From assembly GCA_948567375.1 (NCBI GenBank), contig OX419758.1, forward strand, positions 16,621,001-16,685,000: 64,000 nucleotides of DNA. Direction: 5' to 3'. Shown here piece by piece: positions 8,260 through 21,001 of this stretch. The notes under the pieces are model-generated. The model did no database searches, was not told the origin of the DNA, and worked only from the letters and a program-made list of their open reading frames with translations. The translations under genes and the position numbers were made by a program. Position 1 is the stretch's first letter, and every line of letters begins with the position of its first letter. Source of the DNA: Lunularia cruciata (Eukaryota; Streptophyta; Marchantiopsida; Lunulariales; Lunulariaceae).

Positions 8260-11200
8260 CTGCAGCATAAACCAATGGTACCCACCACCATCAGTGATCT
8301 ATCTAGTCAAAGAACAAACAAGGTGAGAGTGACCTGAATGCCAAAGGCAGCATAAAGAAAACTCCGGTCTAAGCTAAAACCATAGAGAGAGATGCCTGCA
8401 TTGGAAAATTGGAGGTAGTTCACTGCAACAACAAACAATGACAACATAGCAACATAATTAGTCACCTACGCTGAACTGTGTAATTAAGATCTGTCATTTT
8501 ACAGTCCCATTAAGTTTAACAGTTCTCCTTCCATTAGAAAGAATTACAGACCCTCACCTAAAAACCCAAACTCATCAATCCATTCAATGAATACCAATGC
8601 ACCCTTAATGTCTAATTCGCTGTGAAAGAATTTCCGGTTTAAGGTAGCTTATTGGAGATTTCGTCCGGAAGGTACAGAGGCAAAATACTCAAGAACTTCC
8701 TATTTAACCCTCTGTAGTCTACATCTGCAGCACCAAGAACATAAAAGGTTAATTCTAAAGACATATTTCTGGAGAATATTTCCTTACATAAGCCCGGATA
8801 GGCCAAACTGTGTGGATTCGGACTAGGTACGTAAGTTGCAATGCAAGTTCTGGAAGCAAAGAGACCAACTTACACCTTAAAGAAGGAACGAATTCACAAC
8901 AACCCTAACATAGCAGTAGCACCTTTCCTCAATTTGATTATCATTATGGGATATTTTGCGCAGGACAAAGAGGTGTTATATACAGACTACTACAGCAGTT
9001 CTTTAGATACATATCCAGATGAGGTGGCCATTCCATCGAAGGGATTGTTAACGTCTTGTTATTGTTAATGCCTTGTAGCATTAGTAAGCCTACTTCAGTG
9101 GAGAAAATTTCGTGTGGCACAACTAGACAAGCTAAATCTGGAGATGGTAATTTGCAGTTGATACCAGGGCTAAGTTTCTTGTATGTCAAACTGAGCTTGC
9201 CCAACTACAGTTCTATGAGCTTCCTTTTGTATCTTTGGAAAATATCGTCGCTGATTATTATATTTGGAGGTCCATTTTGAATGTGCCTGACATCAATTGT
9301 AAATATGATCAATCACGAGGGGCTTCATACATCCTATATTTCACATCAGGATCATGTAGAAAGTACATACCAAGCGCTTGTCGTTTGTGATATTCCTCAG
9401 GATCATGTAACGGTTGAATTGGAGGCCTCTGCGTCACGTTTATAAAGGCTTCCAAGTCTCCAGTGGCTTCATTGTAAAGAAGTGGATGAGCAGGCCCAAG
9501 AGAAGTTGTTGATGCGTTCAGGTCGACGGTGGAAACCATCATAGCGTTAGGACTGCAAGTCACGACCGCATGCCATTGTGTGACGATGGACATAATCTTT
9601 TGTGCTCTGTGGGTGATCTTAGCTGCCCCATGTAGACAGATCACAAATCCACTCAACTGAACCACCGAGCATACCTGGTAATAATGTTACAGCACATGTT
9701 AGACATGCTCAAGGCTCCCAAACGTGACCTCCCACTATGTTCCAACAATAACTCTCCTATAAATCAAGAAAGACAGTTAGATCTCGTACAAGAGTGTCAA
9801 CGAAATGCCTGCAAGCAAGTTGAGCAGGAGTTCCTAGTGACCCAACACCGACTGTTGGGTCATTAGGTTGGGGGGACTGAACAACATATACAGCCAGCCA
9901 TTTCAACCAGCTACAGGCCCAAGAATAACACCGATATCACCTCAATGCAGATTTCTAAGAAGACTTGAACATACGAAAGTAGCTGGTGCCATCTTCCCGC
10001 TACCTTCCAGGAGATTGTACCAGGAAAAAAACCAGAGACATTAGGAATCCTTATCTTACCCCTAAATCACCAGCTCTGAAGAAGTTGATGGTGTTTTGTT
10101 CATCAGAAATGACAAAGAGGGAGTACAACTGGCTGAGAGTGATCGTGAACATTGCTAGGACCACAAACACTCTGAATCTATGGCTTATATGCGAAAGTTG
10201 GTCTCGTATCCGCATGTGCTCTTGAAGGATAATGCCTACATCAGTTGTATCTTCCAAAAGCTTGATGTATCCTTGGAGACGGAATATTTGAAGCGAACAC
10301 ATCAACCTGAAGAGTACGCATACAAAGAGAAACACCATCGACTTGTACAGCCACGCCAGAACACTCCCAATGCACATGAGGATGTTGAACACAGGAGCCC
10401 TTGCAAGGAAAGGCAACTCCACTGATACGTAGTGGTACCACCAAATTTTGTGGACGACCTCCACTGTCATACAGGGAAGGAGAATGTATGCCAGCAACTT
10501 GAAAGAATTCTGCAAGATTGAAGTAGTACACGAACCACTTCCAATATTAAAACATAAATAAATCACAGGTTAACTAGACATGTTAAACCTATTTTTGAAG
10601 GTAAGACAGCTGCCTAGCCTACATCTAGACTTTTTGCAGTCATTTTATACGCCTATCTTTCTCACAGGAGGAACGGCAAAGCAAGTGTTTTAACAGAACT
10701 GAACAAGACACTAGATTTCTAGGCATTTTTGCTGGGGTAGGTCAAAATATGTTACGCACTTGCAGCTCGCTATCGTAGCTGGAGCGAACATCCATCGAAT
10801 CATCGCAAACCTTATCCAACAGCAGAACCTTCCGCAGTCCGCTTATCCGTATCATGCTAGCGAGGCACAGAAAGGAAACAGCTGCAAGTCCAGATTCCGA
10901 GATATCGACAAGAAGTTGGAACGGATGACTATGCTCCTCATCACAATTGTCACATGAGACGTATAAGAAAGCAAGGATAGGCAGTACCACGGTGAAAAGA
11001 ATGAAGAAAATAAAGGAGAAAATCAACTTTGTCCTTGTTGACTGATCAAGTCCCAAGAAAAAGAGACTGGCCCGGAATCGTTGTAGCTCATCTCCTGGGT
11101 GAGATAATAGCCTTCTATATACACGGCGTGCTTTGAGTATTCTTGGTACGGATCCGGCCCTTGACCTTGGGTGATGGGGAGCACGACGTGCAGACTGTTC

Positions 11201-11830
11201 AGATGGCCTTGGAAGAACAGGTATTCTGGCTTCGTGGTTCATGGAAGACCTTGGAAGATCGATAGCTACGAAAGTATCATTTTCCAATGGGAGTGTAGGA
11301 TCTGGCAGATTGTTTTCCGAAAAATTACTTTCTTGATTTACCAGCGCTCTTGTGAGCTCATGATTCTGAAGCGCTTTGGAGAGGTCAGGCTCTTTCTTTT
11401 CGCGCTCGCTGAATGTTCTTGGAGATCCTGGCAACTTGTGTCTGTGTTGACGCCCGCCCACTCTAGGGGATCCCGACAGTCTGTTGTGTCCGCGAATTCC
11501 TGATGGCGTTGATGGCCTTGAAGATCCTGAAAGTCTGTGCTCCCTTTGCAACACTGCCCTTAAATCTGGAGAACTTGGAGATCCATACACTCGGTATCCA
11601 TGATGTTCCGTTAAATCTGGTACGCTTGGAGATCCAGGTACTCTCTGGCCATCGTATTCCAGAGACGCCATATCTCGCACCATTGAAGGTCCTGGCTCTC
11701 TGTATCCATGATGAGCAACTGTCGATAGGTCTGGCACGTTGCATTCACGGTGCTCTAATGTTGCTGGATTTGACTCAAGATTTTCGTAATTCCCATCCTT
11801 CGGCAGTAGGGCATCAGCTAAAGAATCCAT
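8126..11830 (-). CDS. DUF3537 seven-helix membrane protein (gustatory-receptor-like), alternative last exons
   Basis: Exons: 11830-10760, 10509-10060, 9674-9371, then either 8422-8307 (4a) or 8259-8126 (4b). All introns are GT-AG and the phases agree (0, 0, 1), giving 646 or 652 residues. The final 400 residues match the plant DUF3537 family: helix 1 ~265-292, helix 2 ~314-332, then LLPCMTVEVVHKIWWY, LFRLMCSLQIFRLQ, HRFRVFVVLAMF, SGFVICLHGAAKITHRAQ and RQALV-NYLQFSNAGIS. DUF3537 proteins have been proposed as plant relatives of insect gustatory/odorant receptor channels; their ligands are unknown. The first ~230 residues are an added disordered region with repeated GSP motifs, so the protein is longer than the usual ~450. 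The frame is clean and the gene looks functional. Confidence 0.9.
8307..8422 (-). other. Alternative last exon 4a of the DUF3537 gene
   Basis: It is preceded by the acceptor TTTGTTGTTGCAG. Joined in phase 1 to exon 3 it encodes V-NYLQFSNAGISLYGFSLD and a hydrophobic helix ending TLFVL and TGA: 37 residues plus the split Val. It is the nearer of two homologous last exons, and use of it would leave exon 4b in the 3' UTR. Confidence 0.85.
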
Positions 11831-13500
11831 ATTTGTGGCACAAATCCTCCTGCCCGACAGTACTAGCTCTGAAACAGAGTACGCTTAAGGACCAAAAACA
11901 TGGTGCAACTAGACGTCACGAAGGCTCCGCCGTAAAGTCCCTCACCACAGCTGGAACGTACATCAATATCCACGGGACATGTATAGGACCCACGTAAGGA
12001 CAGCTTGCGCAGACCAAGCACGCTCCTGCAACCATTGGAATTCTTGAAAATATGGACAAGTAGCGCAATCCCATTCTCTGTAGTATGATTCTGAAGCCTT
12101 TTAGACGACGTTGTAAGTAACTGTTCCCAGATGCTTCACTACGAACTCTTCAGAGCTGATGAGGAATCCCTGTTTCAGCTCAGGAAGAAAGCAAGCTCAA
12201 ACCCAAGGGAAACGAGGGAAGAGGAAGAAGAGAGAGCTAAAAATAAGTCCAAAATTCTCGGAGCAGCAGCTCTATCGCTTGTGAACTCGACGACGAACGA
12301 GGAAATGAGTGTACAGTTGTAACAAGTATCAGCCACTTGATCTAGGTTCAAAAACCACCACCAGCACTACCAATTGCCAGTCGACAAAAGTATAACTTGA
12401 AGCGCACGTGGCAGACGAGAAGCTTTATTGCATGCATTTAGCCCGAAGCTTCAAGCAGATCAAAATGATCAGAAGATCTCAAGTTATATTCGCCACTGTC
12501 CGTCTGGACAAAACACATAAGCTGCGTAGATCCAACTGATCCACGCCCCTCGCCTCGCGTTTCTACGAGCTCCTTCTTGCATCCAAGTGGAAGAAATTTA
12601 AGGATCGAACCCTGCATAAGTTCGGACATAAGAGTAGCAGCCTCTCGAAACAAAACCTGTATCTCACGGAAATTCTCCTCAACACAATCGGAAGCAACAA
12701 GGTAACCAGCACCGGGACAGCGTGGAGAAGTCAACAACGAAGAAAAGTTCGGTCAGTTAATCACTCAAATGGATCACCAACACTACACGACGGAATCGTT
12801 TACAGGGACAGCAGAAGATATCTTCTCAGCAGAAAGTGACCAAGATGTGGCATATGCATCAACATTCGGAACCCCTGAATCAGTGTCGCAACTCCTTGCA
12901 GTAACCTTCCCATTTCAGTCCTCCTCAACTAACTCCTTCAGTTCCTCTTTCAATTCCCCTCGCCCCCAATCTTACACCAATTACACCTCTCAGCTCCAAT
13001 CCTCGTCCAATTCCTCACCGGTTCTGCTCCTCTCGTGCTTTCCGCTCGTTAATTTCTACTTTCCCAATCCCGGTCGTTCAATCGTTCAAGAAATTTCCCG
13101 CCCGATCGGATCAGCTGCAGTCCAAACCGTTCCTCTCTCTCTCGACCAATTCTTCTTCACAATGGTATTGCCGGTACTACAACCCCATGGAGAAGGCTGA
13201 GTGACGAAGGAGAAGCGCAACCCGCGTATTACTTTATGCTAACCTCCTCCACCTCGAGTTCGAGCCAAGCCCTCTGGTTAACACCGGCCTGACTCAGGTC
13301 AGGCTTCGTTTAGCTTCTCTTGCTTGTTTCCGGCGAGAAGTACAGTACTGTACTCGGGAACTATGAATAGATGATTCCTCAGCTGCACAGCGTACGATTT
13401 CATGGATCTGAGCTAGTGATGTACATCTTACCGGATTTAGTCCCATTTGTCTGATCCTGGATTGTAACGACAACAAAGATACAATGGATGCGACTGTTTA
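11831..13500 (-). promoter_or_regulatory. Probable 5' UTR and promoter region of the DUF3537 gene
   Basis: No conserved protein is visible. On the minus strand the region 12770-13200 is GA-rich, as many plant leaders are. A 99-codon minus ORF (12737-12438) is unmatched and could be an upstream ORF, a separate small gene or chance; AATAAA follows it near 12427. A 143-codon plus-strand ORF (12769-13200) is Ser/Pro-rich and is probably the mirror of the GA-rich leader. No TATA box or start site was fixed. Confidence 0.35.
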
Positions 13501-13799
13501 ACCTCGTGGGAGCTCTTTTATCCTTTCCTCCATACATCCACGTTACTTTTCATTTGTAAAATTTAGCTGGACTGGAAGTAAGAAATAGATGGTGTACAAT
13601 ACACCTTGGAGTTGCGGACACTCCGTTTGATATATTTTTCAGTGAATGTGTCTATGTTTAATTTATTAGATGTACGGTATTATTTTCCTTAATATATTTT
13701 AGATAGCATAGGTTCATTGTTCTAGAAAGAACATTAGGAAATTGATAACTCTAGATGATATTTATTCAGATGATCCAGTAGTTTAAAAACCTTATTACT

Positions 13800-14040
13800 T
13801 ACATTGTTAGGATATTTTAGATACGGTAGGGGAAATTTTCCATATGATACTATGGGAGTCTAACCCCTTTTTATCTCTCCTTTCGTCCTTCATGTGTAGG
13901 GCAGATTTTTCATATCGATACTATTGGAATCTAACTTTTTCTTTTCTTTTTCTGTAATCTCTTTTATCTCTCCCTTAGTACTGCTTGATGGGGTCTTCCC
14001 ATCCTTCGTGTGTTCTATGTGGTCGCCTTTTTCCCCTCTG
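13800..14040 (+). mobile_element. 5'-truncated LINE 3' end
   Basis: It shares with the LINE copies at 31.8, 35.0 and 62.4 kb the block from the GATATTTTAGATACGG-like start to GATGGGGTCTTCCCATCC and the terminal GGTCGCCTT. The hairpin is at 13987-14003. Part of the block is duplicated (13826-13868 and 13898-13936). There is no coding sequence. Confidence 0.7.
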
Positions 14041-16255
14041 TGGACCACACAAACAACTGTCACTGTCATTAAAAGAGAGTAATATTCTAAGGTCACTTTA
14101 ATGGTGGGTCACTTCACTTGAATTAGATAGACTTTTTATTATTCAACAACTTAGTTCTAAATTTCAGAGCCAATATGTCAAAATGTAAGCGTGGTACTTT
14201 CTAGACATTTCTAAATAAGTGAATCGAGCATGTTTCTAGAGAATTTATCTCAAAAGGGCAAAGGTAGCTTGAGCTTCCCGGAAGATGTGGAAAGAAAGGT
14301 CTTCTTTAGATTCTGAAATCAAAAGATCATTTGTTTGGATACTATTATCTTTAACCAGATGAGTAAAGTGAAAAGATGAGAAATGAAAATATACTTCTAT
14401 ACGTAAAGAAACCACAACCTTTCCAGAAACTTTGAGCTTTTGTTAAGTGGGAAGACAAACGATTAAGAAATATAAAATATAAAGACCGAGTAAAATTAAA
14501 GCCAATAAGAAAGAAACTCAATTCCAAGATTGGAGAAGAATCATGTCCTCTTTTTCTCAGATTACGTCTATAAAGGGTCCACAAGAGAAGAATCTGCAGC
14601 AACCTCTACACATGTGCATTGACGCAAGATGGGAGTATTTATTGTCTTACATTTCTTTCTACGGTGCTTCGTGCTTCATTCCTGAATTAAAATTAATCCA
14701 CTGTCTGAATGTGTATTCGTATGGGAAAATGTTCTGGTTTCTACTTTACAGGATTGATGAAAGTTGATGCGACTAATAATTCTTTATTCCAATCAGCACA
14801 TGTCCACACATCCAAGACAACAATCCACACTAACCAGCAAAGTAGTAGTTACTGCAAATAACTTTACATGTGAAATTAACAATTGCTTCTTCTTCCATGA
14901 GTGTAAGAATTTTTATTTATGAGGTTTTTCACTCTTTCTGTTCCCTCCATATAATTCTGAAATGTTCCTTCCTAACCACCTTCTTTTGAAAATTTAATCT
15001 ATTCTACCTTGCTATTTTGTTAGTAAACTAACCAAAGTTAAAATACAATACTTCTACGCTTAATTTCTCTTCTTTTCTTTTCCAACTACATTGTCTAAAG
15101 CATAATTGTATCAAATGAAACGCCTTCGTAAATAATCACAGTCCGGGATCACTCGTCTCATTAGATTGCAAAGTCAATTGCCTCGAATTTCAAGTTTGGT
15201 TCAGCATGAAAGGATTTGGTCCCCTATTTCCCACTCGCAGTTTTCCCGAACTTAACTAAAGAAAAGGTCTGTTGTCGGTAAGAGCAAGGAAATAACAATC
15301 GAAATATATCATTTTTGATGTTCATAATCGACGAAATCTTTTGATTTGTAATCTCGAGATGAAAGAATATTTCACAGATTTGTCTACGTGTTGGCAATCT
15401 TTCGATGCCCTTAGAAACAACAGTAGATGATGGAGTAAGTTTGATTGGCGCTCGTGCAATGAATAAGTTACAAAGAATTGTCCAAAAGCATCAATGCTAA
15501 CAACGACTTCTGAATTATCGATCTGTAAGTGAACAGAGTTTTGTCATTTAGAAATGACACAGTAGTCAGATACACATAAATATGGTGGTGTCCCATCAGG
15601 TTTAAGTACTGCTCTGGTATTGACTTTCCATATAGATATTATAACTAACTTAGATTGGAGACTAAATGTTTTACTGGCAGTACTTAGCAAGCATGGATTG
15701 AGAAAAAACGCGACCAAGTAGGACAAGGGAGAGACAAAAGAGGTAAAATGGGGCTAGACTCCAAATCTGCCCTATATCATGGACGAGGATACGAGATTAA
15801 TATTCTCTCTCAGCGCAGAGAAAACTTCGTTGAAATCACATCGGTGGCTGGAAGAAGTAAGGGCAACCAGGCCAACTTTGAGATTTTCAGCTCTCATCTG
15901 CATCTTTACCTTTGTCTCGATTCTTTGATTTACTAAAGTAGAGGAACCGTGGAAACGGATGCACATGTATAATGGGCCCGTCAGTCATTGCCTCAGTATA
16001 AGATACAACGTACAATAGAAAGAGAAAAGAACTCACAAAGGAGCATCACTGAGTGTGCTCAAAGTAAAGCCATAGCAATGACCAAAACCTTATTTTGCCA
16101 GGTGGTGGTGCAAGTGCCAAATTTGTGATCAATATTATCATTTGGATGGGGTGTTTTAGCCTAAACATAACTCATACTGACGCCACTTCCCACAATGGGT
16201 GTATAATAAGTGAATTTTAAAGCTAGAAGATATAAGGCTTAGCTTATTCCAACAC
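14041..16255. other. No recognised gene
   Basis: AT-rich sequence with only short ORFs (80 codons or fewer) on both strands. No domain, terminal repeat or splice-linked frame was recognised. Confidence 0.5.
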
Positions 16256-16490
16256 AATCAATGAGAAAGCAGTTTGATACTTTTTATGTAGATGATGTTT
16301 GTCTGGATATTCCTGTCGTTTGTAAACCATATGATTTGCAAAGCTAAGATATCTTTGGGAGTTTAATGCAAATTTATCAACCGGATATTATTGAAATTTA
16401 GCCCCATCTTACTCCTATGTCTTTTCCATGAAAGGCATGGGGTCTTCCCATCTTTGTTGTTTTCACACTTGGTTGCTTTCTTTTGCTTTC
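16256..16490 (+). mobile_element. 5'-truncated LINE 3' end
   Basis: It contains the LINE 3' landmarks in order: GTTTGTAAACCATATGA, AGCTAAGATATCTT, TTTAGCCCCAT, then ATGGGGTCTTCCCAT (16437-16451) and TTGGTTGCTTTC. It is more diverged than the other copies, hence probably older. Confidence 0.65.
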
Positions 16491-16599
16491 TACATGTTAC
16501 ATAGATACGTATGCCAAGATCTCCATGTCAATCTAATTGGTCAATCAGAAACAATTTATTGGTAATCATCTTAGTTAGAACAACCCCCACCCCACCCAG

Positions 16600-18825
16600 G
16601 AGTTATGAGTTAGGAGGAGTTTGCGAGAGTGTCGAGATGGAAGAGGAGAGGGAGAGACCCAAGAAGAAATATCAATATTTTCTGAGGGCTCTCTAGCATA
16701 TTTATTTAAACATATCTCTACTCGAGTGAGTAGTCAATTTCTTCATTTCTCAATTTTGGTTCCATTCGTACCTAGATTGAAGATTGGAAAATTGAGTAGA
16801 AAGTTATGAGGATTTTAGATTTTTAGGGTTTAGAGTGATCATTACACATTGAGAGTGATGGGTCAAGAATTTTCATTTCTAATCTCTTGGTATTCATGAT
16901 TAAGGTCCGTGGGAATTTATTTTGAAACATTTGGAGATGGAAATTGAAAGTTATGAGAGTTTATATGTTTTTAGGGTTTGGAGAGATTGTATTTTCTTAT
17001 GTGAGTTGGGATGTGAGGGGTTGTGGTTTTGCAGGTATGGTGAGATATGGAGATGAGCTATATATGTTACTATCATTATTCTTGTGCTAGCCATTACTAC
17101 ACCCCATGTGGGATTGCCTAGAGTGGCTCGGGATACACCATGCCAAGTGTGTCACCAACACTTTATCTTGTAAGGGGTAAAGACCCATATGGGAAGGATG
17201 CGCAAGGACTATGATTGGACCACTTGGTATGCCCATGCAAGGCAAGCGACCACATAGACAACAATGACACATGGGTTTACACACGCTTCTTTTGTCCCTT
17301 TGTTGATCATTCCAAAGATACCAATTGAGTCGTGGGAGTGGTTAGCTTCTTGGGCAGGTTGCATTTTAAGGTTATTTGAGACTAGTTTTCCATGTCTAAG
17401 TCTATTCCACAGGCCACCCCACACACTCCATGATGAGGCTAAACAAGCTTTTTGCCTACCACTTGATCGTTTGGCACGTGATCCCTTGGATGAGTTAGCA
17501 TTGTTCCTATTCCTCTTACTCCCTTGATGGTGTCTTTGTTATGCTAGAGGGAGACATGCAAGGCATAAAGAGGTGGTTGCTAGATTGTGTCAATTCCGAG
17601 TGGGGGATTGGGCGGGCCTTCAAGAGGAGTCTATTAGGGCTACATGGTTCAGGAGACAGGCGTCGCCAAGGATACCACTTGATTATGACGGTGTAGGACA
17701 TTGGATCAGGTGGGAGAGTTTAGTAGAGTAGTATGAGCACTACATCCTTTGTTTATGGTGAGTCCTACTAATGAGACTATCTCTTCCTTACACTCACTAC
17801 ATCTTATAGCAATAGAGGGACTACCACTAGAGGTCTTAGATTATCAGCATGAGCAACCTTTATGTCTTGATAGCTTGCTATTTGCACAAGCATTCTACAC
17901 TACCCCTCTCTTTTCCTCATGAGGCTTGTTAGGGATGGTTTATGAGCACCTTAGAGATTACTTTTAGGTAGATGATCCTTCTAGTAGTTTTACCAAGTTG
18001 CTTCAAGTGGTTGCAGTAGTAGTGAGAGGACACATTCCTATGTCTATTAGTCGGATGTTAGGTGTTAGTTGACTTCTTGCAATGGAGAAGAACATGGAGG
18101 GCATTAGACCAATTACTACTTTAGAGATCTTTTTATGTTTGGTCAATTGTACCATTGTCCTTCAGCATTGTTCTCACTTTTGACAACACCTTAGTCCATA
18201 TTAGTTTGGAGTAGCTACACCTAGAAGATGTGAGGCTATATCTCTAAGCATATAGGCACTCCTAAATATCCATCCGGAGTGGGTTGTCCTATAGGTGGAT
18301 GTTGAGAACATTTTAATAGCATCTCACATGCATCCATCTTTAGAGAGAGCTTAGGGAAGCTATGGATCCTTGGTGAGTCTTATTCCTTTTGTGCAGTCTT
18401 TTTAGAGCTCTCTTGCTTCCCTTTACTACCAGTATGGTTGTTCACAAAAAGGAGTCACCATCTTGGAGTCAATTGTTGGTACACATCAAGGAGATCCTTT
18501 AGGAGGACCCTTATTTTCCATGGCTCACTTTAGAGCTCTTTATCTACTACTTTGGCCATGCCAAGTTGTGTATTTCTCTCCTTGGCAGATGATATACATA
18601 TTGTGTGCCTTATAGATCAGATTAGGCAAGCTTTTGACCACTTGACTACCAAGCTACATCTAGTAGGCTTGAGAGTCAAGGTGTCAAAGCATGGTTCCCT
18701 TTAGGTATCCCTCCCCACCTTGAGCTTCCAAAGGAGTGTATCACATTTACAAATGGACTATGTGTTCTTGGAGTGCTAGTATGATTTGAGTATTTTGTCA
18801 CACGCTTCTTAAATGCTACCCTTAT
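16600..18825 (+). mobile_element. LINE copy 1, 5' part
   Basis: Non-LTR retrotransposon, decayed, with stops and frameshifts throughout. The untranslated head (16600-17090) matches 54650-55240 of copy 3. The coding part includes a PLDRLARDPLDELALFLFLL segment (~17455-17520), then RT remnants, a GDP box near 18490 and an RT active-site motif LADDIHIV at ~18583. The copy is cut at 18825 by gypsy element A and resumes at 30415. Confidence 0.8.
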
Positions 18826-19250
18826 TGTAAAAGAACAAAATCAAGGAGAGAAATAGGAGAATGGAAGTTCACATTGGGACGTTTGAATGTGGGAAAAATC
18901 CAAATGTCTAGCACAAGTTTTGGCTTTGGTATGTATAGATATCATACAAGGCCCTTGAGAAGCTTCTCAAGAAGCTTCCTTGAGCCATTTTCTTAGAGTG
19001 CAAGCCAAGTTAACTAGGAAGCTTCTCAAGAAGCTTTCTTCTAGAAGTTGCCTACTTGGCGTGCAAGCTAAGCTAGTTAGAAGCTTCTAGAAGGTTCCTT
19101 CTAGAAGTTACTTGATTGGGGTGCAAGTTAACTAGTTGGGAAGATTCCCAAGAAGCTTTCTAGATGCTTTTGGAATATTCTAGGCTAATTTTTCTTATTC
19201 TTTACTTTGTTAGCCTTACCAACTACATTGCTAAACTCCATATTGTTACA
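18826..19250 (-). repeat. 3' LTR of gypsy A
   Basis: 425 bp with intact TGTAA...TTACA ends. It matches the four other LTR copies in this region. It carries a four-unit heat-shock element at 19080-19097. The TATA box seen in the 5' LTR is mutated here (GGTATGTATAGATAT). Confidence 0.9.
19080..19097. promoter_or_regulatory. Four-unit heat-shock element in gypsy A 3' LTR
   Basis: GAAGCTTCTAGAAGGTTC gives GAA-nn-TTC-nn-GAA-nn-TTC without gaps, the HSF binding pattern, and another TTC-nn-GAA follows at once. Function is inferred from the motif. Confidence 0.65.
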
Positions 19251-19251
19251 T

Positions 19252-21001
19252 ATTCCTCCACCGCTAGTTGATGACATCCTCATTGCTATTGAAGCTTCAA
19301 ACTCTTGGATGGCCGTTTGTGCATTTTGGAGGTGAGAAAGAGGTTCCCATGTGGCATCATGAAGGGGATACCCTTTCCAAAGGACCTTGTACTCTGTATG
19401 TTGGTGGCATCTGTGTTAGATGTGAAAACACGTAAGGATATAATCAACTTCATACTCCTCATGATCATTGATAGGAATAGGGAGAGGAGGAGGTTGGACT
19501 CAAGAGGAAAAAGAAGAAGGGTTAGGAACAAAGGGTTTCAACTTGGAAACATGAAAGACAAGATAGATGCACATATGACAAGGCAAAGCAAGTAGATAAG
19601 CAACAAGAGAGACAATTTGGGTGACATCAAAAGGTCCTATCCAATTAGGGGCAAGTTTACAAACTTGGGTATCAAGTGGGAGGGTGAGATTACTAGAGGA
19701 TAGCATAACTTTATCACCAACTTCAAAGGTGAGATCACGACGATGGTGGTCCACATATTGTTTTTGACGATTCTGAGCAACAAGGAGGTGAGATTTGGCT
19801 TGTTAGAGAGGTTTGGATATGGTGGTCAAGAAGGTTGAAGTATGAGGGACTTGAGATGGAGGAGGAGTAAGAAGAGAACCTGGGACAATCAGATCTTGGC
19901 CAAAATTGAGAAAGAAAGGAGAGAATCCGGTGCTTGCCTGTTTAGAATTGTTGCAAACTTTGTGGCTACAAGACATTCATCCCAATTGGTACGGTGAATG
20001 TTGACAAAGCATATCTTCCAAGGTGTGATTTGCACATTCAATTTGTCCATCAGTTTGAGGATGATAGGTTGTGGACAAAGCAAGCTTGGTGCCAAGTATC
20101 TGGAAGAGAGCTTGCGAAAACTTTTCGGTGAAGCAAGGATCACGGTCAGAGATGAGTACACATGGCATCCCATGATGTTTGATACATTATCAAAGTAGAG
20201 TTACGCCAAGGTTGGAGCATCCACAATATCAACCATTGGTGCTAAATGTATTTGCTTACTAAGCTTATCCACAAACACCACAATGGTTGTGTGACCTTGT
20301 TGTGTCTTGGGTAAGGAGGTGATGAGATCTAAGCTTACATGTTCCCAATGAGTAGTTGAAATGGGAAGTGGTTGAAGGAGTCCACTCGGCTTCAAGTTAT
20401 TGGCCTTATTACATTGACAACTCTCACACGATTGGACAAAAACTTCAAATATCTCATGTCATGTTGGGCCATCATCATTGGTGTTGGAGGATACCCAAGG
20501 TCTTGTCTACCCCCATGGGACCAACTATTGGTAAATCATGGGTTTCCTGAAGGTGCACAAGTCGGAGATCACTTCTGGCTAGAACATAGATATGGTCCAC
20601 ATGGAATAGAAGGTCTTCCTTGAAGAAGAAGGTGTTGTACTCCTTGTCACCTATTGTTAGACGACCATGTACCATTTGGAAGAAGTGATCTTGTTGTAGA
20701 GTTGACCAAAACTTGTTATAGACCTTGGGGTCAATTGACACTGTCGTAATTGCTGCCGTGATGAGAGGAAGAGACTTCAAAGCAGGTCGTTGTGATAGAG
20801 CATCCAAGAACCAACCTGGTTTGTACTCAAGTTTGATATCAAACAAGTGGAGTTGCTCTTCTCATTGATGATGTCGACTCTTCATGTGCTCCAAGTGTAA
20901 GGTCTGCAACAATGGCTTGTGATCAGTTTGCATGACCACTTGTTTCCCCAAGAGATAATGCCTCCATACCTTGGTGGTATATACCATTGCAAGTTGTTCC
21001 T
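19252..21001 (-). pseudogene. Gypsy A RNase H, integrase and chromodomain remnant
   Basis: The minus frames show MFDIKLEYKPG and DALSQRP (RNase H end, 20846-20760). Integrase pieces follow with DLITSLPKT (20395-20201), ISDRDPCF and YHPQTDGQIECANHTLE (20168-19977), and the C-terminal FEVGDKVMLSSSNLTLPLDT (19754-19500). A damaged chromodomain precedes the purine tract next to 19250. Confidence 0.85.

Larger units (their letters stand above)
18826..21001 (-). mobile_element. Ty3/gypsy chromovirus A, 3' half
   Basis: Left half of a ~5.59-kb minus-strand element whose other half is 27003-30414. It comprises the 3' LTR (18826-19250), a purine tract, the integrase end and core, and RNase H up to GAACAACTTGCAATGG at ~20990, where a solo LTR interrupts it. 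The target duplication at the outer ends is CTTAT (18821-18825) and CTTAC (30415-30419). Confidence 0.9.

Noticed and set aside
8944-9204. An 86-codon minus ORF inside DUF3537 intron 3
   Set aside because: Exon 3 joins the last exons in phase at the expected RQALV-NYLQ point without it, so it is intronic.
9309-9370. Extension of DUF3537 exon 3 to the stop at 9309
   Set aside because: The unspliced reading loses the seventh helix; the donor GTATGT at 9370-9365 with acceptors at 8422 and 8259 restores the family C-terminus. Intron retention remains possible.
12769-13200. A 143-codon plus ORF, Ser/Pro-rich
   Set aside because: Its composition is explained by the complement of a GA-rich leader of the minus-strand gene; no domain or conserved start context.
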